Shown piece after piece: positions 44,830 through 52,331 of a stretch of DNA of 64,000 nucleotides. The stretch's first letter is position 1, and every line of letters starts with the position of its first letter. Position numbers and translations under genes: made by a program. Below the pieces are notes generated by a model. It was not told where the DNA came from. It did not search any database and worked only from the letters and a program-made list of their open reading frames with translations. The stretch comes from Streptomyces pyxinae. GTDB lineage: Bacteria; Actinomycetota; Actinomycetes; Streptomycetales; Streptomycetaceae. The stretch covers positions 124,001 through 188,000 of the forward strand of contig NZ_JANUGQ010000004.1 of the NCBI RefSeq assembly GCF_024756275.1, written 5' to 3'.

Positions 44830-46154
44830 GACGGCTCACCCGCCCTTCCGGGGGCCGGCCGGGTGCCGAGCGCCAGGGCGTGCACGGGGTGGGCCGGGGC
44901 GCCGGGGCCGTGCTGCCAGGAGCCGACCGGCCGGGAGTGCAGACCGAGGCGGGCGGCCAGGGCCTGGGCGACCCCGACGGCGTACCCGGCGCGCAGATGG
45001 TCGCGGCGGATCCGGTCCGGTTCGGCGTCGTCGGGGCAGCCATGGGCCAGCAGCAGCGCCCCGGCGGCCGACACCCAACCCTGCCCGGCGGCCCGCCGGG
45101 CGAGCACCCGCAGTTCCCCGGCGCCCGTGTCCGGACCGGCACCGGCACCGGCACTGACGCCGGCCCCGGCGCCGGCACCGACACCGACGCCCGGGCCGGC
45201 ACCGGCGGGGTTCTCGTCCCTGACCAGCCGCCAGCGCAGCCCGGAGGGCGTTCCGCAGGCCGTCGCCACCGCCGCCAGCCGGTCGAGCTGGGCCGGTCCC
45301 GGCACTCCGGTGAAGCCGGGCTCCGCGCTGCGGCGGGCGCCCGGCACGGCATCCGGCAGCTCGGCGGCGGTCAGCGGTTCCCACTCCGGGGCGCCCGGCC
45401 CGGCGGGACCGGCGAGGATCCACCGGGCCTCCGTCAGCACCGGGGGCTCGGGGTGGGGGTCGTCCGGGGGCGGGGTGCCCGGCGGGCAGGCGGCCCAGCG
45501 CCGCAGCGCCGAAGCCGGGCCGGGCGTCAACCGCACTGCCAGCAACGGCACTTCGGGTCCGTCGGCCGGCAGCCCGGCAGCCGCCGCGAGCAGCTCCCGG
45601 CCGGCCCCCGGGCACCACTCGACCGCCCCGGCCAGGGCGAGCGCGGCGACCGTGTGGCCGGCGTCCAGCAGCACCAGCGGCCAGCCCCGGTGGCCGTAGT
45701 GGGAGACGGTACGGCGGGGGGTGGCGGTCAGCACCGCCAGCGCCCCGGCCGGTACGGCCCCGGCCACCGCGCCGCGCGCCACCAGCGCGTGGCGCACCGG
45801 GTGGTAGGCGTACCGGCCCGGCGGCAGCCCGTGCCCGGGGCCCAGCAGCAGCTGGGCGTTGACCGGGTGGAGGGCGCCGGCCGAGGCGGCGGGCCGCAGC
45901 CGGGCGCCGGCCAGCGAGAGCCGGAGCAGCCGGTCCAGCCGGGGCGGTACCGGCAGCGGCGGTCCGGGCCAGGGGGTGACGAGCGGACCGGCCGGGAAGT
46001 CCGGCCCCGGCGTCCCGGCCGACCGGGCGCGGGCGAGCGCGGTGTCCGGACCCACCGGCGGGACCGGACCGGTCCGGGACGGCGGACCCGCCGGGGAACC
46101 GGGCGGGTGGCGGCGGGGCACCGGCACGGTCGCCGGGTCCTGGGGAGAAGTCAT
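44826..46154 (-). CDS. SagB-like (nitroreductase-fold) azoline dehydrogenase homologue
   Basis: 442 residues. The first half has the SagB hallmark RPAASAGALHPVNAQLLL (usual form R-x-PSAGALxP) and PGRYAYHPVRHALVARG, then SHYGHRGWPLVLLDAGHTVAALALA. The second half looks like a partial nitroreductase repeat (PGFTGVPGPAQLDRLAAVATACGTPSGLRW ... GWVSAAGALLLAHGC), separated by a Gly-Ala-Pro microsatellite linker. SagB enzymes use FMN to oxidise azolines to azoles on a precursor peptide. Start ATG 46154 lies 8 bases past the YcaO stop. Whether FMN is really bound cannot be judged by eye; the fold assignment rests mainly on the SAGALHP motif and on context. Confidence 0.75.
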   Translation of the reverse strand: MTSPQDPATVPVPRRHPPGSPAGPPSRTGPVPPVGPDTALARARSAGTPGPDFPAGPLVTPWPGPPLPVPPRLDRLLRLSLAGARLRPAASAGALHPVNAQLLLGPGHGLPPGRYAYHPVRHALVARGAVAGAVPAGALAVLTATPRRTVSHYGHRGWPLVLLDAGHTVAALALAGAVEWCPGAGRELLAAAAGLPADGPEVPLLAVRLTPGPASALRRWAACPPGTPPPDDPHPEPPVLTEARWILAGPAGPGAPEWEPLTAAELPDAVPGARRSAEPGFTGVPGPAQLDRLAAVATACGTPSGLRWRLVRDENPAGAGPGVGVGAGAGAGVSAGAGAGPDTGAGELRVLARRAAGQGWVSAAGALLLAHGCPDDAEPDRIRRDHLRAGYAVGVAQALAARLGLHSRPVGSWQHGPGAPAHPVHALALGTRPAPGRAGEPS

Positions 46155-46162
46155 GAGGGGCC

Positions 46163-47620
46163 TCACATGTGCGGCGGCGGGGCGAGGGTGAAGTCGCCGG
46201 GCGCGACGGGGGCGGTGGTGCGCCAGCCGCGTTCCAGGGCGGCGTCCCGGAACCGGGAGCAGCCGAAGTAGCCGAAGGCGGCGGGGGCGTTGGGCACCAG
46301 GCCGGAGACCAGCACCCGGGCGACCCGGAGCGGGGTCTCCTGGACGTCCTCGGTGGTGAGGTCGGCGGTGACGACCCGGTGGCCGCGCTCGGCGAGCCGT
46401 GCGTCCAGGGCCGCCCGGCTGCCGGGAGCGAGCGCCTGGACGGGTACGGTGCCGAGCGCGGGGTCGGTGAAGCGGCGGGCGTACGGCGCCATCCGGGGGT
46501 CCAGCCAGACCTGGACATGGGCGCCGAGGTCCCGTACGGCCCCGAACTCCGGTCCGCAGACGTCGAGATAGCGGCGGTCGGGGCGGTGGTCCAGATAGAG
46601 GCCCCGGGCCAGCATCCCGGCCTCGATCGCCCGGAACACCCAGCCGTCGGCCTCGGTGGCGCCCTGGGTGAAGACCCAGGTGTGGACGGCCTCCAGCACG
46701 GCCTTGCGGGCGGCCTCGGCGGGGTCGTACCGGCAGGCGAACCCGGCGGCGTGGATGGATCGCGCGGGGTCGTGCACGAGCGCGGCCACGCAGGGGGCGA
46801 ACTCCGAGGGCATCTCGACCAGATGGACGTCCAGGGCACAGCCCGCGAGGTCCTGGTCGAGGCCGGGGACGGAGTGCGGGTCGATGCCCCGGGCGGGTCC
46901 GTCGAGGTGCCACCAGAGTTCCAGGGCGTCCCGCTCGACCACTTCGAGGAGTCCGCGCTCCACCGCGTCGGGCAGCCCCTGGCCGGTGGCGATGCCCGCG
47001 TAGTTGAGGTGGTGGGTGCGGGGCAGTGAACGGTACTCGCCCTGACGCCAGTTGAGGTGGCTGAGGGCGACCGGTACGAGGGTCGGAGCGCCATCGTCGG
47101 TGGCCCGGGCCCAGAGGGCGGGGGTGTCCTCGGTGAGCGGCCGGTAGGCGAAGCCGGGCCGGCCGTACTGCCAGTCGGCGTACACCGGTACGTCTCCGGG
47201 GCCGTACAACCGGTGTCCTTCGGAGCGCAGTTGGGCGGCGGTGGCGCGGCGGGGCGCGTCCGGGTGGCCGGGGGGCGGCAGCCGGTTGCCGCAGTAGCGT
47301 TCCACGGCCTCCGCGACGGCGGCGATCCGGGCGCCCTCCGGGTCGCCGAAGGTGGTGCCCAGGGACACCCGGTCGGCGGGCCAGGCGCCGAACCGGCGGG
47401 CGTCGGCCACATCGGCGGTCATCGCGGTGTAGCGGGGCGGGGCGCCGTCCGGGTGCGGCACCGGCGCGACGGCGCGGACCAGCCCGCAGACCGGGTCCAC
47501 CAGCTCGTCGAGACCGGGGGAATCAAGAACACCGGCGGCGTTGGTGACATCGGTGGCACAGGTGGCATCGGGGGCGGGTTCGGCGGGGGGTGCGGGCCAC
47601 CCACCGGTGAGGGGGGTCAA
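46163..47620 (-). CDS. YcaO-domain cyclodehydratase of a RiPP pathway
   Basis: 485 residues, stand-alone YcaO (TOMM D-protein/SagD type). ATP/Mg motifs are visible: IAAVAEAVERYCG (104-110), HLNYAGIATGQGLPDAVERGLLEVVERDALELWW (205-238, SNGxAxG then E-x4-E-x2-ERDA), and AARKAVLEAVHTWVF. The C-terminus is proline-rich (TLAPPPHM), a shortened form of the PxPxP end found in azoline-forming members. It activates backbone amides with ATP for cyclisation of Ser/Thr/Cys. TTG 47620 is chosen because it overlaps the hydrolase stop (TTGA) and has AGGAG eight bases before it. Confidence 0.92.
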   Translation of the reverse strand: MTPLTGGWPAPPAEPAPDATCATDVTNAAGVLDSPGLDELVDPVCGLVRAVAPVPHPDGAPPRYTAMTADVADARRFGAWPADRVSLGTTFGDPEGARIAAVAEAVERYCGNRLPPPGHPDAPRRATAAQLRSEGHRLYGPGDVPVYADWQYGRPGFAYRPLTEDTPALWARATDDGAPTLVPVALSHLNWRQGEYRSLPRTHHLNYAGIATGQGLPDAVERGLLEVVERDALELWWHLDGPARGIDPHSVPGLDQDLAGCALDVHLVEMPSEFAPCVAALVHDPARSIHAAGFACRYDPAEAARKAVLEAVHTWVFTQGATEADGWVFRAIEAGMLARGLYLDHRPDRRYLDVCGPEFGAVRDLGAHVQVWLDPRMAPYARRFTDPALGTVPVQALAPGSRAALDARLAERGHRVVTADLTTEDVQETPLRVARVLVSGLVPNAPAAFGYFGCSRFRDAALERGWRTTAPVAPGDFTLAPPPHM

Positions 47621-49017
47621 CGGATGGTCTCCTGTACGGGATCGATGGGCCGGGCGCCCCGGACGACGGGCAGCAGCAGGGCGCTGCCGGCCATCCGGAC
47701 GAGGCGCCGGGAGGCGGTGAGCCGGACGGCGGTCACCGGGTCCTCGCCGGTGTGCGGGTTGCGGGCGTGGGCCGGGAAGTGATGGCCGGCCACCTCCAGA
47801 CGGAGCCGGGTGCCGGCGTCCAGCCGGCGGGCCAGCTGGCCGAGCGGCACGGTGAAGGGGCCGGGCCGGGCGCGCCGGACGATCCCGGTGGCGAGCGGCT
47901 GGGCGCGCCCGGCCGGGTCCAGGGCCACCAGCCGGACCGCCCAGTCGGCCGAGGCGGTGTCGGCCACGGCGTCCAGCCGGGCCTCGGCCGGGCCCAGCAG
48001 ATCGAGGGGGCGCGGCAGCGGCGGGCTGACCAGCAGGCACCGGTCGGGCGCGCCCCGGTCCGGCACGGCCAGGTCGTCGGAGCGGACCGGGCGCCCGGGG
48101 TCGGCCAGGAAGCCGGTGCCGCGCAGCGGCCGGAGGCCCGTCCGGGCGCCGAACTCCCAGCGCGCGGCCGGCCGGCGCTCGTGGGCGCCGTACCAGTGGT
48201 CGCTGCCTCCCAGGGCGATGGCGCCGGTGCGGCCGGCCAGGGTGCCGTCGAGCGCGGCCCGGGCCCAGGCGACGTACAGCTCCCCGAGGTCGATCCCGTG
48301 CGCGGGGCGGGCCTCGGGCGCGGGTTCGGCGGTGAGGCCGTGGCCCCAGGGGCCGAGCAACAGCCGGGCCGGGCCGCGCCAGTGGCGCCAGAGGCGCAGG
48401 GTGTCGCCGGCGAACGGGTCCCGGCTGCCACCGACGGCCAGCAGTGGCACCCGGCCGGTGGGCAGGGGGCGGCGGGCAGCGGCCCAGAGCGCCGGCCAGG
48501 AGGGCCGGTCGAGCAGCCGGGCGACCGGCAGCCGGTCCAACTCCGGCGCTCCGGGCGCCGGGTGGGCGGCACTCCGGTCGCCGTGCGCGGCCCACCAGCC
48601 GGCCCGGGAGGCCAGCCGCTCGGGCCCGGTGGTCTCCCGGGCGGTCTCCGCGAGCCCCAGTGCCGGGACGGCGGCGATCACCGCGTCGCCCGGGGCGGCG
48701 AGGGCGCAGTGGGCCGCGTAGGAGGCGCCGGCGGTGACGATGCGCCCGTCGCTCCAGGGCTGGTCGCGGACCCAGCGCAGGGTGGCCGCGCCGTCTTCGG
48801 CCTCGTGCTCGCCATAGGGGCGCCAGCACCCCGGGGAGCCGTATCGGCCGCGTACGTCCTGGGCGAGGGCGGCGAACCCCCGGGCCGCCCAGCCGCGCAG
48901 CTCGGCATGGTGGGCCTCCCGGCCGTAGGGGGTGCGCACCACCACGGCGGGGTGCGGCCCGCGCCCGGCGGGCACCAGCAGCCCGGTGGCGAGACCGTGG
49001 ATCCGTACGGTGGTCAC
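47617..49017 (-). CDS. CocE/NonD (peptidase S15-like) alpha/beta-hydrolase in the RiPP operon
   Basis: 466 residues. Catalytic domain: RTPYGREAHHAELRGWAARG with the oxyanion tyrosine, VRGRYGSPG, nucleophile in VTAGASYAAHCAL (Ser99), acid in VGGSRDPFAGDT, and base in LLLGPWGHGL. The C-terminal jelly-roll domain (RLDAVADTASADWAVRLVALDP ... LRLEVAGHHFPAHARNPHTGE) is typical of CocE/X-Pro dipeptidyl-peptidases. Its place between E1-like and YcaO genes, coupled on both sides (GTGA and TTGA), suggests a part in maturation, perhaps leader removal or trimming of the modified peptide. That role is inference. Confidence 0.88.
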   Translation of the reverse strand: MTTVRIHGLATGLLVPAGRGPHPAVVVRTPYGREAHHAELRGWAARGFAALAQDVRGRYGSPGCWRPYGEHEAEDGAATLRWVRDQPWSDGRIVTAGASYAAHCALAAPGDAVIAAVPALGLAETARETTGPERLASRAGWWAAHGDRSAAHPAPGAPELDRLPVARLLDRPSWPALWAAARRPLPTGRVPLLAVGGSRDPFAGDTLRLWRHWRGPARLLLGPWGHGLTAEPAPEARPAHGIDLGELYVAWARAALDGTLAGRTGAIALGGSDHWYGAHERRPAARWEFGARTGLRPLRGTGFLADPGRPVRSDDLAVPDRGAPDRCLLVSPPLPRPLDLLGPAEARLDAVADTASADWAVRLVALDPAGRAQPLATGIVRRARPGPFTVPLGQLARRLDAGTRLRLEVAGHHFPAHARNPHTGEDPVTAVRLTASRRLVRMAGSALLLPVVRGARPIDPVQETIR

Positions 49018-49862
49018 GGCAGCTCCGCCGGAAGCGGCGCCACCCCGGGGACGGGCAGCACGGGATGGCCGGTGAGGGTGAGGTCGCGCAGGTCCAGCCG
49101 GCGCAGCCGGCGGCGCACAGTGCGGGGCGCCCCACCGGCCCAGGCGATCAGGTCGGCGGTCAGCAGGGCGGCGGTGAGCGCCGCGGACGTCTCGGTGTGG
49201 GCGAAGTCCCGTTCGCCGTGCGCCCGGTGGCCTTCCCAGTAGGCGGCGAGCTCCCGGTGGGCGGGGGTGGCGGCGAGCCTGCGGAGCCGGATGTGCCCGG
49301 CGGTGACATCGCCCGGCCCGGCGGCGAGCGGCTCCAGCCAGGCGGTGGCGCCTTCCCGGTGGCAGCGGAGCCAGCCGGTGCGACGGGCCGGCAGTGCCCG
49401 GTCGGCGGCGTCCCAGAGGCCGGGCGGCACCGGCCGGTCCAGACACCAGACCACGGCGGTGCGCTCGGGGTCGCCGGACTCCCGGAGGGCTGCCCCCTGT
49501 TCGTCCGCCGCCTCCACCTCGGCGCCTGCCTCGGCCGCGTACCGGGCGAGCGGCACGGTCAGCCGGGCGTCCCCGAGAATCCGTACGGTACGGCCGGCGA
49601 GCGGTGGAGCGGGCGGGGTCCGCACGGCGTGCCCGGCGGCCTCGAACGCCTCGGTGAGCGCGGCGAGCCGGGCGGACCGGTCCTGCGGGGCGGCCCCGCC
49701 GGCCGCGGGTGCCCGGCCGGCGGTGAGGTGGGCCAGCAGGGCCGCCTCGGGCACCCCGCCGGTGTCCACCCGCAGAAACTCCCCGTCGGGTGTCCGGACG
49801 GCGAGGCCCCGGCCGGGGACGGTGACAAGGGCGACGCCGGGCGCGAGCCGTGCGGTGGCCAC
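49014..49862 (-). CDS. ThiF/E1-like partner of YcaO (RiPP leader-binding, TOMM C-protein type), lacking the zinc cysteines
   Basis: 282 residues. The first 90 look like a winged-helix precursor-recognition element (VALVTVPGRGLAVRTPDGEFLRVDTGG). The rest fits a degenerate E1/ThiF fold: RTVRILGDARLTVPLARYAAEAGAEVEAAD, AVVWCLDRPVPPGLWDAADRALPARRTGWLRC, WLEPLAAGPGDVTAG, YWEGHRAHGERDF and a C-terminal LRRLDLRDLTLTGHPVLPVPG. The last block matches the usual end of TOMM cyclodehydratase C-proteins. These normally have a PCxxC ... CxxC zinc site after the GPL-x-PG turn; here that place reads GDVTAGHIRLRRL, with only two cysteines in the whole protein. GTG 49862 has AGGAGG six bases upstream. Confidence 0.78.
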   Translation of the reverse strand: MATARLAPGVALVTVPGRGLAVRTPDGEFLRVDTGGVPEAALLAHLTAGRAPAAGGAAPQDRSARLAALTEAFEAAGHAVRTPPAPPLAGRTVRILGDARLTVPLARYAAEAGAEVEAADEQGAALRESGDPERTAVVWCLDRPVPPGLWDAADRALPARRTGWLRCHREGATAWLEPLAAGPGDVTAGHIRLRRLAATPAHRELAAYWEGHRAHGERDFAHTETSAALTAALLTADLIAWAGGAPRTVRRRLRRLDLRDLTLTGHPVLPVPGVAPLPAELP

Positions 49863-50023
49863 GGGGTTCCTCCTGGAGACAGCGAAAGACAGCGGCAGAC
49901 GAGAACGACGGACAACGAGGAGAACAGAGAACGACAGAGAACGACGGACAGCGGCAGAGAACGGGCGGACGACGACAGCCGGGCCCGGTCGGGGACGACG
50001 GAGCGGGTCGGGGACGACGGGGA

Positions 50024-50056
50024 CGGGCCCGCCCGGAGGGTGTCCGGGCGGGCCCG
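50024..50056 (-). terminator. Hairpin between precursor gene and modification genes (attenuating terminator)
   Basis: Perfect 14-base inverted repeat (arms CGGGCCCGCCCGGA / TCCGGGCGGGCCCG) with a 5-base loop. It starts 10 bases after the precursor stop codon and about 160 bases before the E1-like start. Such a partial terminator gives much more precursor than enzyme mRNA in many RiPP operons. The remaining spacer (49870-49965) consists of AGAGAACGAC-type repeats. Confidence 0.75.
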
Positions 50057-50065
50057 CCGGAGGTG

Positions 50066-50215
50066 TTACTTCTCCGCGCCGGCCTCGGCGGCGGTGTCAC
50101 CGGCCTCGCCGAGGTCGGCGAACGGGTTCTCCACGAGGGCGTTGGAGTGCGTCGCGGAGAGGTGGGCCAGCTGACCCTGCTCGGCGATCGGAGTGAACAC
50201 CTTGTGCTGCTCCAT
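50066..50215 (-). CDS. RiPP precursor peptide, 49 residues, no cysteine
   Basis: Small gene with ATG 50215, a GGAGG ribosome binding site eight bases upstream and TAA stop. The peptide begins MEQHKVFTPIAEQGQLAHLS, continues ATHSNALVENPFADLGEAGD and ends TAAEAGAEK. It is acidic, has three histidines (4, 18, 23), Thr8, Ser20, Thr22, Ser24 and Thr41, and no Cys. It is placed directly before the E1-like/YcaO/SagB genes, behind a Zur-type box, and followed by a hairpin, which is just what a precursor gene shows. Likely leader: residues 1 to about 17. The H-L-S-A-T-H-S-N segment is a possible modified core, giving oxazolines/oxazoles flanked by imidazoles. I know no characterised RiPP with this sequence. 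Confidence 0.85.
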   Translation of the reverse strand: MEQHKVFTPIAEQGQLAHLSATHSNALVENPFADLGEAGDTAAEAGAEK

Positions 50216-50273
50216 GAGTTGAGCCTCCATTCGTTAGGGACCGCGCCGCCGGACCGGCGGTGCGTAAGGAACA

Positions 50274-51227
50274 CTAATGAATATGATTTTCATTTTGCAA
50301 GTCCCGTTCGACAACTGTCTCGAACGGCAGGGGGTGATCCGGGTAACACACCGGCCAGCCACCCTCCGGATCGAGCCCGACCCGGCCCGCCACACCGAAC
50401 ACACCGGCGAGGAGCCCGGGGGTGACCACCCGCCCGGGCGGGCCGTCGGCGGCCACCCGGCCGTCCCGCAGCGCGACGATCCGGTCCGCGAACCGCGCGG
50501 CGTGCCCCAGGTCGTGCAGGACCATCAGGACGGTGAGCCCGCGTTCCTCCCGCAGCCGCACCACCGTCCGCATCACCTCCAGTTGGTGACGCAGGTCCAG
50601 ATAGGTGGTGGGCTCGTCGAGCAGCAGCACCCGGGTGTCCTGGGCCAGCGCCATCGCCAGCCGCACCCGCTGCCGTTCCCCGCCGGAGAGGGCGTCCACC
50701 GGCCGGTCGGCCCAGCCGGCCACCCCCACATCGGCCAGCGCCCGGGCGCACACCGCGTCGTCGCCGTCCCTGAGCATGCCGAGCGGCCCCCGGGCGGCGT
50801 ACCGTCCCTGGCGCACCAACTGCCGTACGGTCATGCCCGGTACGGCGGGCGCCGACTGATGGAGCAGGGCCACCCGGCGCGCGGCGGCCCGGCGGGAGAG
50901 CCGGGCGAGGTCGTCCCCGCCCAGCAGCACCTGGCCGCTCGTGGGTCTCAGCAGCCCGGCGCAGAGCCGCAACAGGGTGCTCTTGCCACAGCCGTTGAGG
51001 CCCACCAGGGCGACCAGCTCCCCGGCGCGGACACTCAGCTCCACCCCGTCCAGCACCTGCCGCCCGGGGTAGCCGAACCCCACTCCGGCCACCCGGAGCA
51101 TCTCCCCGGCCGGTCCCGCTCCCCCGAACTCCCGGGGCAAGCCAGCCTCCTCGGGGCGGCGGTCCCCTTCCGGTGACAGATGTCCCGGCCACCGGTGGCC
51201 CGGCCCCGGGTGTCGCGCTCCCGTCAC
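50274..51227 (-). CDS. ABC ATPase of a metallophore uptake system (FepC/FhuC type)
   Basis: 317 residues, of which the first about 42 may be untranslated or extra; the ATPase domain begins MLRVAGVGFGYPGRQVLDGVELSV. Motifs: Walker A ALVGLNGCGKSTLLRLCAGLL, Q-loop LLHQSAP, signature LSGGERQRVRLAMALAQ, Walker B VLLLDEPTTYLDLRHQLEVM and switch MVLHDLGHAARFADR. The D-L-R-H-Q-x-E after Walker B is typical for siderophore and B12 importers. GTG 51227 follows GAGGAG and sits in the third copy of a 17-base stop/start repeat. The 3' end doubles as the Zur-type box for the RiPP precursor gene, giving an odd NENHIH C-terminus. Confidence 0.92.
   Translation of the reverse strand: MTGARHPGPGHRWPGHLSPEGDRRPEEAGLPREFGGAGPAGEMLRVAGVGFGYPGRQVLDGVELSVRAGELVALVGLNGCGKSTLLRLCAGLLRPTSGQVLLGGDDLARLSRRAAARRVALLHQSAPAVPGMTVRQLVRQGRYAARGPLGMLRDGDDAVCARALADVGVAGWADRPVDALSGGERQRVRLAMALAQDTRVLLLDEPTTYLDLRHQLEVMRTVVRLREERGLTVLMVLHDLGHAARFADRIVALRDGRVAADGPPGRVVTPGLLAGVFGVAGRVGLDPEGGWPVCYPDHPLPFETVVERDLQNENHIH
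50278..50292. promoter_or_regulatory. Zur/Fur-type 7-1-7 box before the precursor gene
   Basis: TGAATATGATTTTCA, one mismatch from a perfect dyad and flanked by AA and TT. It fits the Streptomyces Zur consensus TGAAAATGATTTTCA in all but one position. It lies 63-77 bases upstream of the precursor ATG and overlaps the last codons (His-Ile-His region) of the ABC ATPase gene, whose stop is at 50274-50276. It is a lone AT-rich island in about 75% GC sequence. Confidence 0.8.
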
Positions 51228-51274
51228 TCCTGGTCTCCTCTCACCCCTGGTCTCTCCTCACTCCTGGTCTCCTC
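51224..51274 (-). repeat. Triplicated 17-base stop/restart module between permease and ATPase genes
   Basis: Three tandem copies (coding strand GAGGAGACCAGGAGTGA, middle copy with two changes). Each copy contains a Shine-Dalgarno (GAGGAG), a GTG start and a TGA stop overlapped as GTGA. The permease ends on the first TGA. The next two GTGs open 6-codon frames that each stop at the following TGA, and the third GTG starts the ATPase. It looks like a 17-base duplication of an original GTGA coupling junction. Confidence 0.85.
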
Positions 51275-52331
51275 TCCGCCGGGCCACGAGCAGCAGCAGC
51301 GCGGCTCCGGCACAGGTCGTCAACGCCCCCACCGGCACACTCAGCCGGTCCACCTCCAGCACCCGCGCCGCCACCCGGGAGAGCGACTGGGCCGCCGCGT
51401 CGGCGCCGCCCACCACCACCGCCCCGAGCAGCGCGGCCCCGGGCAGCGCCGCCCGCAGATCCGCGCCGAACAGGGCGAATGCCAGGTGCGGTACGAGCAG
51501 CCCCACGAAACCCAGGGCGCCCACCACCGAGACGGCACCGGCGGTCAGCGCCACCGCGCACCCCAGGGCGGCGAGCCGGGCCCGGTCGGTGCGCAGCCCG
51601 GCGGCGGACGCCTGCTCGTCGCCGCAGCGCAGCAGGGTCAGCGGGGCCGCCAGCGCCCAGGCGGCCAGGGCCCAGACGGCCGCCCAGGGCCAGAGCAGCC
51701 GCCAGTGCGCCCACACCCGGCCCTCGGTGGAACCGACCAGCCACTGCACCACACTGCCGAGCTCGCCGGGCGCGACCAGCAGCACCACGGCGGTGAGCCC
51801 GGAGAGCACCGCCGAGACCAGCACCCCGTGCACCGCCAGCCGGGCCGGGTCGCCCTTCTCCCGTCCGGCGACCAGCCAGAGCAGCCCCGCCCCGGCGAGG
51901 CCGCCCAGACAGGCGGCGGCGACCACGGCGGCCGGGGAACGCCAGCCGGCCAGGCCGAGACCGGTGGCGGTCACCGCCCCGAGCACGGCACCCGGGGTGA
52001 CCCCGGTGACCTCCGGACCGGCCAGCGGATTGCGCAGCGCCGCCTGGAGAACGACCCCGGCCAGCCCGAGCGAGCCCCCCGCGACCAGCGCCACCAGGGC
52101 GCGTGGCAGCCGGAGTTGCAGCACCACATGACGGGCGATCGGATCGCCGCCGCCGCTCAACACCTCCCAGACGTCCGCCGGGGCGACCGCCCGGCCGGCC
52201 AGCAGCCCGGCCCCGGCGGCGGCCAGCAGGGCGAGCCCGAGCAGGGCGTACCGGCGGACGAGCCTCACCCGTACGGCGGTACGGCCGGCCGGCCGGGCAC
52301 CCTCCCGGGTCAGCGGAGCGGGGCCGGTCAT
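51258..52331 (-). CDS. FecCD-family permease (second) of the metallophore importer
   Basis: 357 residues, about nine to ten membrane helices. Family motifs: LRLPRALVALVAGGSLGLAGVVLQAALRNPLAGPEVTGVTPGAVLGAV near the N-terminus, and the coupling-helix region GLRTDRARLAALGCAVALTAGAVSVVGALGFVGLLVPHLAFALFGADLRAALPGAALLGAVVVGGADAAAQSL. ATG 52331 overlaps the first permease's stop (ATGA). It forms the membrane channel with its neighbour; substrate class (Fe-siderophore, B12, other metallophore) is not readable from the permease alone. Confidence 0.93.
   Translation of the reverse strand: MTGPAPLTREGARPAGRTAVRVRLVRRYALLGLALLAAAGAGLLAGRAVAPADVWEVLSGGGDPIARHVVLQLRLPRALVALVAGGSLGLAGVVLQAALRNPLAGPEVTGVTPGAVLGAVTATGLGLAGWRSPAAVVAAACLGGLAGAGLLWLVAGREKGDPARLAVHGVLVSAVLSGLTAVVLLVAPGELGSVVQWLVGSTEGRVWAHWRLLWPWAAVWALAAWALAAPLTLLRCGDEQASAAGLRTDRARLAALGCAVALTAGAVSVVGALGFVGLLVPHLAFALFGADLRAALPGAALLGAVVVGGADAAAQSLSRVAARVLEVDRLSVPVGALTTCAGAALLLLVARRRGDQE

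Noticed and set aside
42661..45699. A 1012-residue plus-strand frame with a valine-rich, membrane-like start
   Set aside because: It is the complement of two ABC transporter genes and the SagB-like gene. The valine-rich part is only the antisense reading of the Arg/Asp pentad repeat.
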